A DNA stretch of 64,000 bases, from contig CAZYME010000009.1 in NCBI GenBank assembly GCA_964648115.1, positions 1-64,000 of the forward strand, given 5' to 3'. This DNA comes from CAZYME01 sp964648115. Its GTDB lineage: Bacteria; Pseudomonadota; Gammaproteobacteria; Legionellales; Legionellaceae. Positions 1-8,461 of the stretch are shown here, in pieces. Both the position numbers and the translations under genes were made by a program. The notes under the pieces were generated by a model that did not search any database, was not told where the DNA came from, and was given only the letters and a program-made list of their open reading frames with translations. Every line of letters begins with the position of its first letter. The first letter of the stretch is position 1.

Positions 1-59
1 CAACATCAACATCAACATCAACATCAACATCAACATCAACATCAACATCAACATCTTCA
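1..59. repeat. 6-bp microsatellite (aacatc)n
   Basis: About nine tandem copies of caacat/aacatc occupy the left edge, then degrade into tcttca units. In the open frame they encode Thr-Ser dipeptides. Such a hexamer tract can change length in frame. Confidence 0.9.
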
Positions 60-809
60 TCTTCATCTACATCAACGACACGCCGACCAACCACTAAAAA
101 ACCCTGTACTACTACCCAACCAACCACTAAAAAACCCTGTACTACTACCCAACCAACCACTAAAAAACCCTGTACTACTACCCAACCAACCACTAAAAAA
201 CCCAGTACTATTACACAGCAAACCACTAAAAAACCCAGTACTACTACCCAACCAACCACTAAAAAACCCAGAACCACTACCCAACCAACCACTAAAAAAC
301 CCAGTACTATTACCCAGCAAACCACTAAAAAACCCAGTACTACTACCCAATCAACCACTAAGAAACCCTGTGCGACTACCCAATCAACCACTAAAAAACC
401 CTGTACTACTACCCAACCAACCACTAAATTACCCGTAGGCGATGGGCTAAATACAGAAAGACCAAGAAGAGAGCTACCTATGTTCGACCAGACATGGACG
501 GATACAACAACACCCATGCCAGAATTAGCAGGCCCTCAGACATCATCTAGCTCATCTGGCGCAGAACTGGCTATAGGCCTAGCAATTGGTGGCGGGGTAA
601 TATTGACAATAGGGTTAGCTGTCTTAATGGTAATGCTATATCGACGTGACAACGCAGCATCAAACGATGTCACCCTTGCCAAAAGCCCCTCCGCGCTTAG
701 GCAGAATAGTATCTTTAGCAACTCCAAGCAAATCGATGCTAGCAATGGAGCTGACCTAGAGTCAGGTTTCAACGAAGATCAAGAAGATCAAATGGCTATC
801 AATTTTTAA
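3..809 (+). CDS. Thr/Ser/Pro/Lys-rich repeat membrane protein, 3' part (mucin-like stalk, one TM helix)
   Basis: An open frame enters from the left edge and runs without a stop to TAA at 807-809, giving the last 268 residues. It begins with an alternating Thr-Ser run (nt 3-53), then ten 11-residue repeats of the type PTTKKPCTTTQ (nt 87-416) and a partial one. After a linker comes a Ser run, one hydrophobic helix (nt 567-641, AELAIGLAIGGG to LMVMLY), a YRR stop-transfer sequence and a mostly polar, acidic tail of about 53 residues. This looks like a type I membrane protein with an extended stalk resembling O-glycosylated eukaryotic mucins. The Met at 480 is internal: the same frame is open upstream of it with matching composition. 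No family is recognised. The N-terminus, signal peptide and start lie outside the window. Confidence 0.75.
   Translation, partial: TSTSTSTSTSTSTSTSTSSSSSTSTTRRPTTKKPCTTTQPTTKKPCTTTQPTTKKPCTTTQPTTKKPSTITQQTTKKPSTTTQPTTKKPRTTTQPTTKKPSTITQQTTKKPSTTTQSTTKKPCATTQSTTKKPCTTTQPTTKLPVGDGLNTERPRRELPMFDQTWTDTTTPMPELAGPQTSSSSSGAELAIGLAIGGGVILTIGLAVLMVMLYRRDNAASNDVTLAKSPSALRQNSIFSNSKQIDASNGADLESGFNEDQEDQMAINF
87..437 (+). repeat. 33-bp coding tandem repeat, ten units plus a partial one
   Basis: Contiguous 33-bp units start at 87, 120, 153, 186, 219, 252, 285, 318, 351 and 384, with a partial unit at 417-437. They differ by point changes, for example tgt/agt (Cys/Ser) at the seventh codon and att/act. There are no spacers, so this is not a CRISPR array. 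The period is a multiple of three, so the frame is kept. Confidence 0.9.
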
Positions 810-830
810 AAACGCAGTAATTGTAACCGA

Positions 831-1026
831 TTGCTTGCAACCGGGAGAGCAAAAGCATCACTACCATTAAGTAAAGGAAAGACTGTCGTCCCCGCGAAGG
901 CGGGGATCCATTTCTCCCATGGCTCCTAGCCCGAGTCAGGGATGGATTCCCGCCTTCGCGGGAATGACAAAATCTCTTAACTTAATGGCAGTGAGCAAAA
1001 GCACGCGGCTTCCCAGTTGCAAGCAA
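831..1026. repeat. Older palindrome split by MITE copy 1
   Basis: The arm ttgcttgcaaccggga (831-846) and the arm tcccagttgcaagcaa (1011-1026) are inverted copies with 15 of 16 positions matching. Removing the MITE and one target copy restores a compact hairpin downstream of the mucin-like gene, possibly its original terminator hairpin. Confidence 0.6.
858..992. mobile_element. MITE family A, copy 1
   Basis: The element has terminal inverted repeats of the type ACTGCCATTAAGTTAAG and an inner inverted arm pair ccccgcgaaggcgggg / cccgccttcgcggg. It is flanked by an 11-bp direct repeat, gagcaaaagca, at 847-857 and 993-1003. It shares sequence with 8176-8310 and 15896-16026. No coding capacity. 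Confidence 0.8.
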
Positions 1027-1209
1027 CCAGGCGACAGCACTGAAAAAATAAATAAATGTAGGTTGGCGCCATTGGCCCAACAAACGCACGAAGTGCCACA
1101 TTATATGCAATAGGAAATCATGTGTGGGACTTATATATAAAAACCTATTATTTAAAGACATTAAACAACAATTACTCCCATCCCGAAGTTTTTCTCTTCC
1201 ATAATGCGG

Positions 1210-1215
1210 TATAAT
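1210..1215 (+). promoter_or_regulatory. Possible -10 box for smpB-glmS
   Basis: A perfect TATAAT lies 31 bp upstream of the smpB start. No clear -35 hexamer is seen at the right spacing. The rest of 1004-1209 holds a degenerate copy of the taggttgg repeat (about 1060-1100) and nothing else I can name. Confidence 0.4.
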
Positions 1216-1246
1216 CTTCTTTTTTTGTTCTGTTTTTAGGTTTGCT

Positions 1247-1717
1247 ATGACAACCACCAACCAAAAAAGCGCTACCATCATCGTAAATAAAAAGGCACGC
1301 TTTGAATATTTTGTCGAGGATGAATACGACGCAGGCCTTGTGCTTGAAGGCTGGGAAATAAAAAGCCTGCGTGCCGGCAGAGTAAATTTATCCGACGCAC
1401 ACGTGATTGTAAAACATGGCGAAGCATGGTTGCTAGGAGCTCAAATTCAACCCCTGCCCACAGCATCCACCCACATACACCCAGACCCAATCCGCACCCG
1501 TAAATTGCTATTAAAACGGCGTGAACTCGATCAATTGATTGGCAGAGTCGAACGCCAAGGGTACACTTTAATACCACTCAATCTTTATTGGAAAAGAAAT
1601 AAAATAAAGATGAAAGTTGCCCTGGCCAAAGGTAAAAAAACTCACGACAAACGAGAGACAGTTAAAGACCGCGACTGGCAACGCGATCACTCGCGAATTA
1701 TGAAAAAAAATCACTAA
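1247..1717 (+). CDS. smpB: SsrA-binding protein SmpB
   Basis: SmpB binds tmRNA and brings it to stalled ribosomes for trans-translation. The 156-residue protein has the family length and features: an N-terminal ARFEYFVEDEYDAGLVLEG strand region, GWEIKSLRAGRVNL, the KLLLKRREL segment, PLNLYWKRNKIKMKVALAKGKK, and a basic C-terminal tail (KRETVKDRDWQRDHSRIMK) that enters the ribosomal A site. The ATG at 1247 gives the expected N-terminus. glmS starts 9 bp after the stop, so the two genes are probably cotranscribed. The tmRNA gene is not in the window. Confidence 0.96.
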   Translation: MTTTNQKSATIIVNKKARFEYFVEDEYDAGLVLEGWEIKSLRAGRVNLSDAHVIVKHGEAWLLGAQIQPLPTASTHIHPDPIRTRKLLLKRRELDQLIGRVERQGYTLIPLNLYWKRNKIKMKVALAKGKKTHDKRETVKDRDWQRDHSRIMKKNH

Positions 1718-1726
1718 GGAGATCGT

Positions 1727-3541
1727 ATGTGCGGAATAATGGGCTCTACCTCACATCGGGATATCAGCAAAGTGTTACTAGAAGGATTGCGACGTCTTGA
1801 ATACCGTGGCTATGACTCTGCAGGTATTGCAGTGATTGACAATAATGGCCGTTTAAAAAGGCTCAGGATTCAGGGAAAAGTACAAGCACTGGCAGATGCC
1901 ATGGCAGAGACATCTATTGCTGGCAATACTGGGATAGCCCACACAAGATGGGCAACACATGGCAAACCATGTGAAGAAAACGCCCACCCCCATCTCTCCA
2001 ACGGAGAAGTTGCCGTTGTTCACAATGGTATCATCGAAAATTATGAAGAATTGCGCCATTATTTACAGGAATTGGACTACGAATTTACCTCCGAAACAGA
2101 TACCGAAGTAGCAGCTCATCTAATCCACTACCATTATCAACAAGATAAATCCGTCTTACTCGCAGTACAAGCAACAGCAGCACAGATGGAGGGTGCGTTT
2201 TCTTTAGGTGTGCTGCACCAACAACATCCAGAAGAACTCGTCGCTATCCGCAAGGGAAGCCCTCTGGTAATAGGGCTTGGTATAGATGAGCAATTCCTTG
2301 CATCTGATGCTCTCGCACTCCGTTCGTTTGCCCAATCGGTTATCTACCTTGAAGAAGGTGATAGCGCGCACCTTACCGCAAAAGAAGTGAAGATATACGA
2401 TGCCAAAAACAAATTGGTTGAGCGTGAAATAGAACCACTGAAAGATGATTGCCATGCGGTAAGCAAAAACAATTACCGTCATTTTATGTTGAAAGAAATT
2501 TTTGAGCAAACCAAAGTATTGGCAGATACATTAGAAGGTCGCATTACGAGCCTTGAAGTGCTGAAAGCAAGTTTTGGCGAACGTGCCGCTTCCATTTTCA
2601 CCCAGGTTAAACAAATCCACATCGTCGCCTGCGGCACCAGCCATCATGCCGGAATGGTTGCCAAATATTGGTTAGAATCATTAACTGGCTTGCCTACACA
2701 AGTGGAAATCGCCAGCGAATATCGTTATCGCGATATTGTGGTATTAGACAACACTTTGTTTATCACAATCTCCCAATCAGGTGAAACAGCCGATACCCTT
2801 GCCGCGCTTCACAAAGCAAAAGCAATGAACTACTTAGCCAGCATGGCTATTTGTAATGTGGCAACCAGTAGCTTAGTACGAGAATCTGATTGTGTATTCT
2901 TGACCCGTGCGGGTGTAGAGATAGGTGTCGCATCTACGAAAGCATTTACCACACAACTGGCCGCTCTTTTGATGCTAGCTGCAGCGCTTTGCCCTGATAA
3001 GCGTGCAGAAGAGGTACTTGCAGAGTTACAGCAACTGCCTGCAAGCTGTGAGCGTGTCTTAAAAATTAATGCTGAAGTAAAAGCATTGTCTATTAGATTT
3101 GTCCATAAATCACATGCACTATATTTAGGTCGGGGAGTGCAGTATCCCGTTGCTCTTGAAGGGGCATTAAAATTAAAAGAAATTTCATACATTCATGCAG
3201 AGGCTTATCCAGCAGGCGAACTAAAACATGGGCCGTTAGCATTGGTTGATGCAGCTATGCCTGTAATAGCTGTCGCTCCCAATGATGAATTGCTGGATAA
3301 GTTAAAATCCAATTTGCAAGAAGTCAGCGCCCGAGGCGGTGAACTATTTGTATTTGTTGATGACTCACAAGACTGGCCTACCACTGGGGCGCATTTAATC
3401 CATGTGCCAACGTGTGGTCATTGGATAGCGCCAATTATTTATACTATTCCATTACAATTACTTGCTTATCATGTTGCAGTGGCGAAAGGAACGGACATTG
3501 ACCAGCCGCGTAATTTGGCGAAGTCGGTTACGGTGGAGTAG
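1727..3541 (+). CDS. glmS: Glucosamine-6-phosphate synthase (isomerizing)
   Basis: GlmS makes glucosamine-6-phosphate from fructose-6-phosphate and glutamine, the first step to UDP-GlcNAc for peptidoglycan and lipid A. The protein has 604 residues (E. coli GlmS is 609). It starts MCGIMG, so Cys2 is the glutaminase nucleophile once Met is removed. The class II glutaminase domain covers about residues 2-220 and two SIS sugar-isomerase domains follow (CGTSHHAG near 301, SQSGETADT near 350). It ends in the family signature DIDQPRNLAKSVTVE. A strong site (aaggag) sits before the ATG. glmU, a later step of the same pathway, lies at 56841-58223. No glmS ribozyme-like leader is apparent in the 9-bp gap to smpB. 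Confidence 0.97.
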   Translation: MCGIMGSTSHRDISKVLLEGLRRLEYRGYDSAGIAVIDNNGRLKRLRIQGKVQALADAMAETSIAGNTGIAHTRWATHGKPCEENAHPHLSNGEVAVVHNGIIENYEELRHYLQELDYEFTSETDTEVAAHLIHYHYQQDKSVLLAVQATAAQMEGAFSLGVLHQQHPEELVAIRKGSPLVIGLGIDEQFLASDALALRSFAQSVIYLEEGDSAHLTAKEVKIYDAKNKLVEREIEPLKDDCHAVSKNNYRHFMLKEIFEQTKVLADTLEGRITSLEVLKASFGERAASIFTQVKQIHIVACGTSHHAGMVAKYWLESLTGLPTQVEIASEYRYRDIVVLDNTLFITISQSGETADTLAALHKAKAMNYLASMAICNVATSSLVRESDCVFLTRAGVEIGVASTKAFTTQLAALLMLAAALCPDKRAEEVLAELQQLPASCERVLKINAEVKALSIRFVHKSHALYLGRGVQYPVALEGALKLKEISYIHAEAYPAGELKHGPLALVDAAMPVIAVAPNDELLDKLKSNLQEVSARGGELFVFVDDSQDWPTTGAHLIHVPTCGHWIAPIIYTIPLQLLAYHVAVAKGTDIDQPRNLAKSVTVE

Positions 3542-3550
3542 GGATAATAA

Positions 3551-3580
3551 TCCCTTCGCCCCGCGAGGGGAGAGGAACCA
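3551..3580. repeat. Family F repeat remnant
   Basis: A short piece, cccttcgccccgcgagggg followed by agaggaacc, matches the ends of the larger elements at 12454-12601 and 45737-45883. It forms a small GC hairpin after glmS and may help termination. Confidence 0.55.
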
Positions 3581-3653
3581 TAAATCCAGTATCTTCATGA
3601 CTGATGAATATATATAATGGGTGCGTTTTTTACTATGTTTTACGGGGATGTGA

Positions 3654-6014
3654 ATGACTCAAGAGATGTTGGCACCTGCGGCGGCTATTGCGCAAGAGCT
3701 TAAAGTTAAAGTTTCGCAGGTTGAAACTGCAATTCGCTTGCTAGATGAGGGCGCAACAGTTCCTTTTATTGCCCGTTATCGTAAAGAGGCAACGGCAGGG
3801 CTTGATGATACCCAATTGCGACTTTTGGCTGAACGATTACACTATATACGTGAATTAGATGAACGTCGCGCTATTGTCCTGCAAACCATTCGTGAACAAG
3901 ATAAGCTAACCCCCGAATTAGAGCGCGCCATCCTCTCCGCTGACACAAAAACCCGCTTAGAAGACTTATATTTACCCCACCGCCCCAAACGACGAACAAA
4001 AGCACATTTGGCAAAAGAAGCGGGTCTAGAGCCACTGGCCCAAGCCCTCTTACAAGACCCTAGTTTGGTGCCTGAAGTACACGCCGTGCAATTTATTAAT
4101 CCTGAAACCGGGATTGAAAATGTAGAAGCAGCGATTGAGGGTGCACGACAAATCCTTATGGAGCAATTTGCTGAAGATCCAGAGTTGCTCAATGAATTAC
4201 GCCCATATTTATGGCAACACTGCGTACTCACATCCACAGGCACCAAAGGCAAGAAAGCAGCTGACAATAAATTTGCCGATTATTTTGCGTATGCGGAACC
4301 CATTCACAAAATCCCTTCGCACCGAGCCCTAGCACTTTTTAGGGGCCGTCGTGAAAGCGCGCTGCAATTAGCACTCACCTTGCCCCACGATCCTGAATAT
4401 GGCGAGAAACGCGTAGCAAGCTACTTTAACATTACCGATCAGAAACGCCCTGCGGATAGCTGGCTAATGGAAACCGTCCGCACCACATGGAAGATCAAAT
4501 TATTTACTAAGCTCGAGTTAGAGTTATTAAGCCGCCTACGCGAATTAGCTGATGAAGAAGCCATTCGTGTATTTGCCTGTAATCTACGTGATTTACTTTT
4601 AGCAGCACCTGCAGGTCCTCAAATTACAATCGGCTTAGATCCCGGTATCCGCACAGGCGTGAAAGTAGTTGTGGTAGATGTTACTGGCAAACTGCTGGAT
4701 TACACCACTGTATTTCCCCTTGCCCCACAAAATGACTGGCACGCCTCGATAGCAACCTTGGCCAAATTGGCAGCCAAATACCAAGTCAATCTTATCAGCA
4801 TTGGTAACGGCACTGGGTCGCGTGAAACAGAGCGCCTAGTTACAGAAATGATTAAGATGTACCCTGATCTTAAATTAGCCAAAGTAGTGGTCAGCGAAGC
4901 AGGCGCATCCGTGTATTCAGCTTCTGAATTAGCCGCCAATGAATTCCCTGATTTAGATGTAACACTCAGAGGGGCTGTGTCTATTGCCAGACGTCTTCAA
5001 GATCCACTAGCTGAATTAGTAAAAATTGATCCCAAAGCCATTGGCGTAGGCCAATATCAACACGACGTAAATCAACCTCGTTTGGCTCGTAGCCTTGAAG
5101 GTGTGGTTGAGCACTGCGTAAATGCCGTCGGGGTGGATGTCAACACAGCATCTGCTGCCTTGTTAGCCCATGTTTCAGGATTAAATGAGCTGCTGGCAAA
5201 AAATTTAGTGCAATACCGTGATGAGCATGGCGTCTTTCGTAATCGTGAGCAGTTGAAAAATGTTACCCGCATGGGGGAAAAAGCATTTCAACAAGCTGCA
5301 GGTTTCTTGCGCATTATGCAAGGAGATAATCCTTTGGATGCATCCTGCGTGCATCCTGAAGCATATCCCCTGGTAGAAAAAATACTCAGCGATAAACAGG
5401 TTGATATTGCTCAAGTAATCGGGAACGGTGCGTTGCTACATACCGTGAATCCCAGCGAATATATCAATGAACAATATGGGTTGCCAACCATTTGCGATAT
5501 TTTGCAAGAGCTCGAAAAACCAGGGCGTGATCCACGACCCGAGTTCAAAACCGCGAATTTTAAAGAAGGCGTTGAGGATATTAGCCATTTGTCGCCAGGC
5601 ATGATTCTCGAAGGGGTGGTCAGTAATGTCACGAACTTCGGGGCTTTTGTGGATATTGGCGTACATCAGGATGGATTGATACATATCTCTAATATGACCA
5701 ATCGCTTTATCACAGACCCTCGCGCAGTTGTTAAAGCAGGCGATATTGTCACAGTCAAAGTAACAGAAGTGGATAAAGAACGCCGTCGTATTGGTTTGAC
5801 GATGCGGCTGAATGAAGAAAAAGCGCCTGCTCAGCAAAAAAAGAAAGAGTCAGAAAAATTACACGTTGTAGAAAAGGTTCAATCGATTAAAAAACACCAT
5901 GCTCATAAAAAGCCCGAGCCAGTAAAAAAAGCGCCAGAACCTAAAAAAACGACTATATTTAATACGGCCATGGCTGACGCCTTATCTAAACTCAAACGTG
6001 GATCTGAAAAATGA
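3654..6014 (+). CDS. tex: Tex/YhgF-type RNA-binding transcription accessory protein
   Basis: Tex is a conserved nucleic-acid-binding protein linked to transcription; its exact role is unsettled. At 786 residues it is close to E. coli YhgF. It shows the N-terminal Tex helical region (VPFIARYRKEATAGLDDTQL), a YqgF/RNase H-like domain with GLDPGIRTGVKVVVVD near residue 326, helix-hairpin-helix segments near 490-560 and an S1 RNA-binding domain near 645-720 (NFGAFVDIGVHQDGLIHIS). The last 60 residues are a Lys/Pro-rich basic tail. The stop overlaps the next start as ATGA at 6011-6014, which implies translational coupling with yciA. Confidence 0.95.
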   Translation: MTQEMLAPAAAIAQELKVKVSQVETAIRLLDEGATVPFIARYRKEATAGLDDTQLRLLAERLHYIRELDERRAIVLQTIREQDKLTPELERAILSADTKTRLEDLYLPHRPKRRTKAHLAKEAGLEPLAQALLQDPSLVPEVHAVQFINPETGIENVEAAIEGARQILMEQFAEDPELLNELRPYLWQHCVLTSTGTKGKKAADNKFADYFAYAEPIHKIPSHRALALFRGRRESALQLALTLPHDPEYGEKRVASYFNITDQKRPADSWLMETVRTTWKIKLFTKLELELLSRLRELADEEAIRVFACNLRDLLLAAPAGPQITIGLDPGIRTGVKVVVVDVTGKLLDYTTVFPLAPQNDWHASIATLAKLAAKYQVNLISIGNGTGSRETERLVTEMIKMYPDLKLAKVVVSEAGASVYSASELAANEFPDLDVTLRGAVSIARRLQDPLAELVKIDPKAIGVGQYQHDVNQPRLARSLEGVVEHCVNAVGVDVNTASAALLAHVSGLNELLAKNLVQYRDEHGVFRNREQLKNVTRMGEKAFQQAAGFLRIMQGDNPLDASCVHPEAYPLVEKILSDKQVDIAQVIGNGALLHTVNPSEYINEQYGLPTICDILQELEKPGRDPRPEFKTANFKEGVEDISHLSPGMILEGVVSNVTNFGAFVDIGVHQDGLIHISNMTNRFITDPRAVVKAGDIVTVKVTEVDKERRRIGLTMRLNEEKAPAQQKKKESEKLHVVEKVQSIKKHHAHKKPEPVKKAPEPKKTTIFNTAMADALSKLKRGSEK

Positions 6015-6391
6015 CACTATCCCATAGTGAAATAACTATCCAGACGCTAGCAATGCCCGCTGATACCAACGCAAATGGTGATATCTTCGGTGGGTGGCTT
6101 GTTTCGCAGATGGACTTGGCGGCGGGTGTATTAGCTAAAAAATTAGCACGCGGCCGAGCGGCCACTGTTGCCATTAACTCAATGACTTTTCTAAAAGCAG
6201 TTCATGTCGGAGACGTGGTTAGTTGCCATGTAGAATTGGTAAAAGTAGGCAAAACGTCGATGACTATTGCTGTTGAAGCATGGGCCGAGGTGTTGGCTAG
6301 CGGGGAAAAATATTGCGTGACCGAAGGAACCTTTATTTTTGTCGCTATTGATGAGCACGGTAAACCACGCTCTGTGCCTAAACCGGTATGA
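6011..6391 (+). CDS. yciA: Acyl-CoA thioester hydrolase YciA (hot-dog fold)
   Basis: YciA-type enzymes hydrolyse acyl-CoA thioesters in the cytoplasm. The 126-residue protein is a single hot-dog domain with NANGDIFGGWLVSQMDLA, the family's active-site region, followed by MTFLKAVHVGDVVSCHVE and VTEGTFIFVAID. It overlaps the end of tex by 4 bp, so the pair is probably an operon. The family assignment is firm; the preferred acyl chain cannot be read from the sequence. Confidence 0.88.
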   Translation: MTLSHSEITIQTLAMPADTNANGDIFGGWLVSQMDLAAGVLAKKLARGRAATVAINSMTFLKAVHVGDVVSCHVELVKVGKTSMTIAVEAWAEVLASGEKYCVTEGTFIFVAIDEHGKPRSVPKPV

Positions 6392-6465
6392 CAAATCTCC
6401 CTACGTCCAGCGACTTTTTCGCGGAACGTAGAAGTCAAAAATTTTTTCATGCGTAGGCCTTAAGT

Positions 6466-8109
6466 ATGACGCTTAATAGTATTGAAAGTTTGAAAAAGTG
6501 GATAGCGGACATGGCGCAACTGCTTGATCAAAATGAAGATCCTCCCCCAGAATATTACAGTTACTTCCTGGAAGAGCCAGAATTGGCATTGTACCTAGTA
6601 GACTTAATTGACGGCGTCGTTGAAAAAAAGATAGATGATGACAGAGCTTATTATTCAGCCTGTATCTTTGCATTGGATATTTGTGTAGCCCAACTGCAAG
6701 TTGCTAGTGAGGGGGGCAACAAACTAGCTAGCAAAACCCTAGAACAGCTGATGTCGCATTTAGCCAAAGCCATTGCGAGTAATCAGCACACAATAAGCTT
6801 CTGGTTACCTATTTTGAATGCATTTTACGAAGTGCACGTTGAGTTATCCGAGGAATTAAAAGATGCCTATCTTGACCTTGCAAGCGAAGAAGATGAGTTA
6901 ACTTCCGAAGAAGAGATTTCGCATTTAAATTCCATCCGCGACTTAATTCAGGAGTTATCTGATCTATCCGTTTTCGACATAGCAGAGAATTTTTTTGCAC
7001 AAAGTTATGCTATGCCGGCTGATTTCTTTACCGATTTACTGATGGATTTATACAGTATTCCAGAAGGGCACGACATTGCTTTGCTAACATTACTGCACCC
7101 TAAACAGGAGGTTCGTGATGTAGTGGTAGCGACACTTGATCAATTAATGAGCCAGGTTACTTTAAGCCCTATTTCCCTCTCGCGCCTGCAAGTTATTAAA
7201 AATTGGTATCCATCTGCTTATCATGAGCAATTTAATCGTTGGATAAAACAGCAACGTAAAAATGGTGTGGTATTCAGCAGCGATACAAATGCACCAACCA
7301 TGCGCATCCAAGCGAGTGAAGTTGACGGGAGTGGTGCCCAGGGAATTTTTATTCATATGAATAAAAACCGTAAAAATCGTCTTTGTGGTTTACTCTTCAA
7401 GCAAGAAACTGGTATCAAAGATGCCTGGATTACCCCTGTCATTTCAGCTCGTGATATTTCACATTATTATAATGAAGCCTTCGGCGACAGCATCATGCTG
7501 CGTAACGTTGATCTTTCCTATCTAATGATGATGACGAACCACTTTTTGGCACTCACCATCGAGCAAGGCAATATCCCCGATTTGCACTTATTAGAGATGC
7601 AAGAAGAGCTAGGCATACATTGGTTACCCTGCAAGCTGGATGTTGATTATTTAATGGAACAGCTCGCTGTGCAAATCAGCCCTTTTACTCAAGACGGCAT
7701 AGAAGAATCCTTTAAACGCTCAAAATCATGGCCTAAAAACAAACGATTTACGGAATCTTGGTATATCGAAAATGCAAACATCGACAAGTTAGTGAGTCGC
7801 TGCTGCAGTTTTATTGATGGTGTGAAAGTATGCCGTTTTGGTGACGCAATGAAAGCCGTTTTTGCAGAAGAAATGGAATTACAACGTTCGCATTGGATGT
7901 TTCATTTTTTATGGATAGCGTTATGGATCAAGGCAAAAGCACGAAAAAATGAAAAAATATGGCAAGATAGTTTTCTAATTGCTCATGCAATTCATTCAGG
8001 CCTCGCTTTAAATGAAATCCCTATTATGCATGAAATTTGTAATCAATCTGTGATCAATAGCGTTGAAACCATGCAAGAACGCCGTACGCATCTTAATCGA
8101 CAGGTTTAA
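6466..8109 (+). CDS. Unknown 547-residue protein
   Basis: I do not recognise a family. The first 200 residues are acidic and helical, with a run of Glu/Asp near 125-145 (ASEEDELTSEEE) of the kind seen in armadillo- or TPR-like folds. The middle (about 270-350) has beta-like segments (GAQGIFIHMNKNRKNRLCGLLFKQ) and the C-terminal third is helical. No signal peptide or membrane helix is seen, so it is probably cytoplasmic. It starts 74 bp after yciA on the same strand. The start site is weak (agg, 8 bp before ATG). The length and lack of frame damage argue for a real gene. Confidence 0.75.
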   Translation: MTLNSIESLKKWIADMAQLLDQNEDPPPEYYSYFLEEPELALYLVDLIDGVVEKKIDDDRAYYSACIFALDICVAQLQVASEGGNKLASKTLEQLMSHLAKAIASNQHTISFWLPILNAFYEVHVELSEELKDAYLDLASEEDELTSEEEISHLNSIRDLIQELSDLSVFDIAENFFAQSYAMPADFFTDLLMDLYSIPEGHDIALLTLLHPKQEVRDVVVATLDQLMSQVTLSPISLSRLQVIKNWYPSAYHEQFNRWIKQQRKNGVVFSSDTNAPTMRIQASEVDGSGAQGIFIHMNKNRKNRLCGLLFKQETGIKDAWITPVISARDISHYYNEAFGDSIMLRNVDLSYLMMMTNHFLALTIEQGNIPDLHLLEMQEELGIHWLPCKLDVDYLMEQLAVQISPFTQDGIEESFKRSKSWPKNKRFTESWYIENANIDKLVSRCCSFIDGVKVCRFGDAMKAVFAEEMELQRSHWMFHFLWIALWIKAKARKNEKIWQDSFLIAHAIHSGLALNEIPIMHEICNQSVINSVETMQERRTHLNRQV

Positions 8110-8175
8110 TTTAGCCTGGCCTCTTTTCTATATATCCGTCTCAATGTTGCCGTTCCCGCACTGGCGCATAAGCGT

Positions 8176-8310
8176 CACTGTCATTAAGTTAACAAAAGTC
8201 TGTCGTCCCCGCGAAGGCGGGGATCCATTTTTCCCATGGCTCCTAGCCTGAGTCAGGGATGGATTCCCGACTTCGCGGGAATGGCAAAAATCTCTTAACT
8301 TAATGGCAGT
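8176..8310. mobile_element. MITE family A, copy 2
   Basis: Same element as at 858-992: end sequences cactgtcattaagtt and cttaacttaatggcagt, inner arms ccccgcgaaggcgggg and tcccgacttcgcggga. It is flanked by a perfect 12-bp direct repeat, gcgcataagcgt, at 8164-8175 and 8311-8322. It lies in the 352-bp space between two unknown genes. Confidence 0.85.
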
Positions 8311-8395
8311 GCGCATAAGCGTGGGCTGATCGAACGCCTTGGAAAGTCCATTATTTTAGATACGTTTGATTAAAATATAAAATTATTAATCTTTT

Positions 8396-8444
8396 TTGCA
8401 ACGGAGCCCTCTTTGTGTGCTAAAATAGTGCAGCTCTATTTTAG
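8396..8444 (+). promoter_or_regulatory. Candidate promoter with overlapping inverted repeat, upstream of the ChaN/TraB-like gene
   Basis: TTGCAA (8396-8401) and an extended -10 TGCTAAAAT (8418-8426) are separated by 19 bp. An 8-bp inverted repeat, CTAAAATA (8420-8427) and TATTTTAG (8437-8444), overlaps the -10 box and the expected start point. It could be an operator or an RNA hairpin. The start codon follows 18 bp later. Confidence 0.4.
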
Positions 8445-8461
8445 AGGCCTAATGGAAAATT

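Noticed and set aside
72..350. Minus-strand Gly/Phe/Ser-rich open frame
   Set aside because: It is the antisense of the coding repeat, with no start signal and no sense outside the repeats.
87..437. CRISPR-like array of 33-bp repeats
   Set aside because: Units are contiguous without spacers, keep a coding period and translate to a Thr-rich repeat.
480..809. Separate 109-residue gene starting at the Met at 480
   Set aside because: The same frame is open upstream to the window edge with continuous repeat composition, so the Met is internal.
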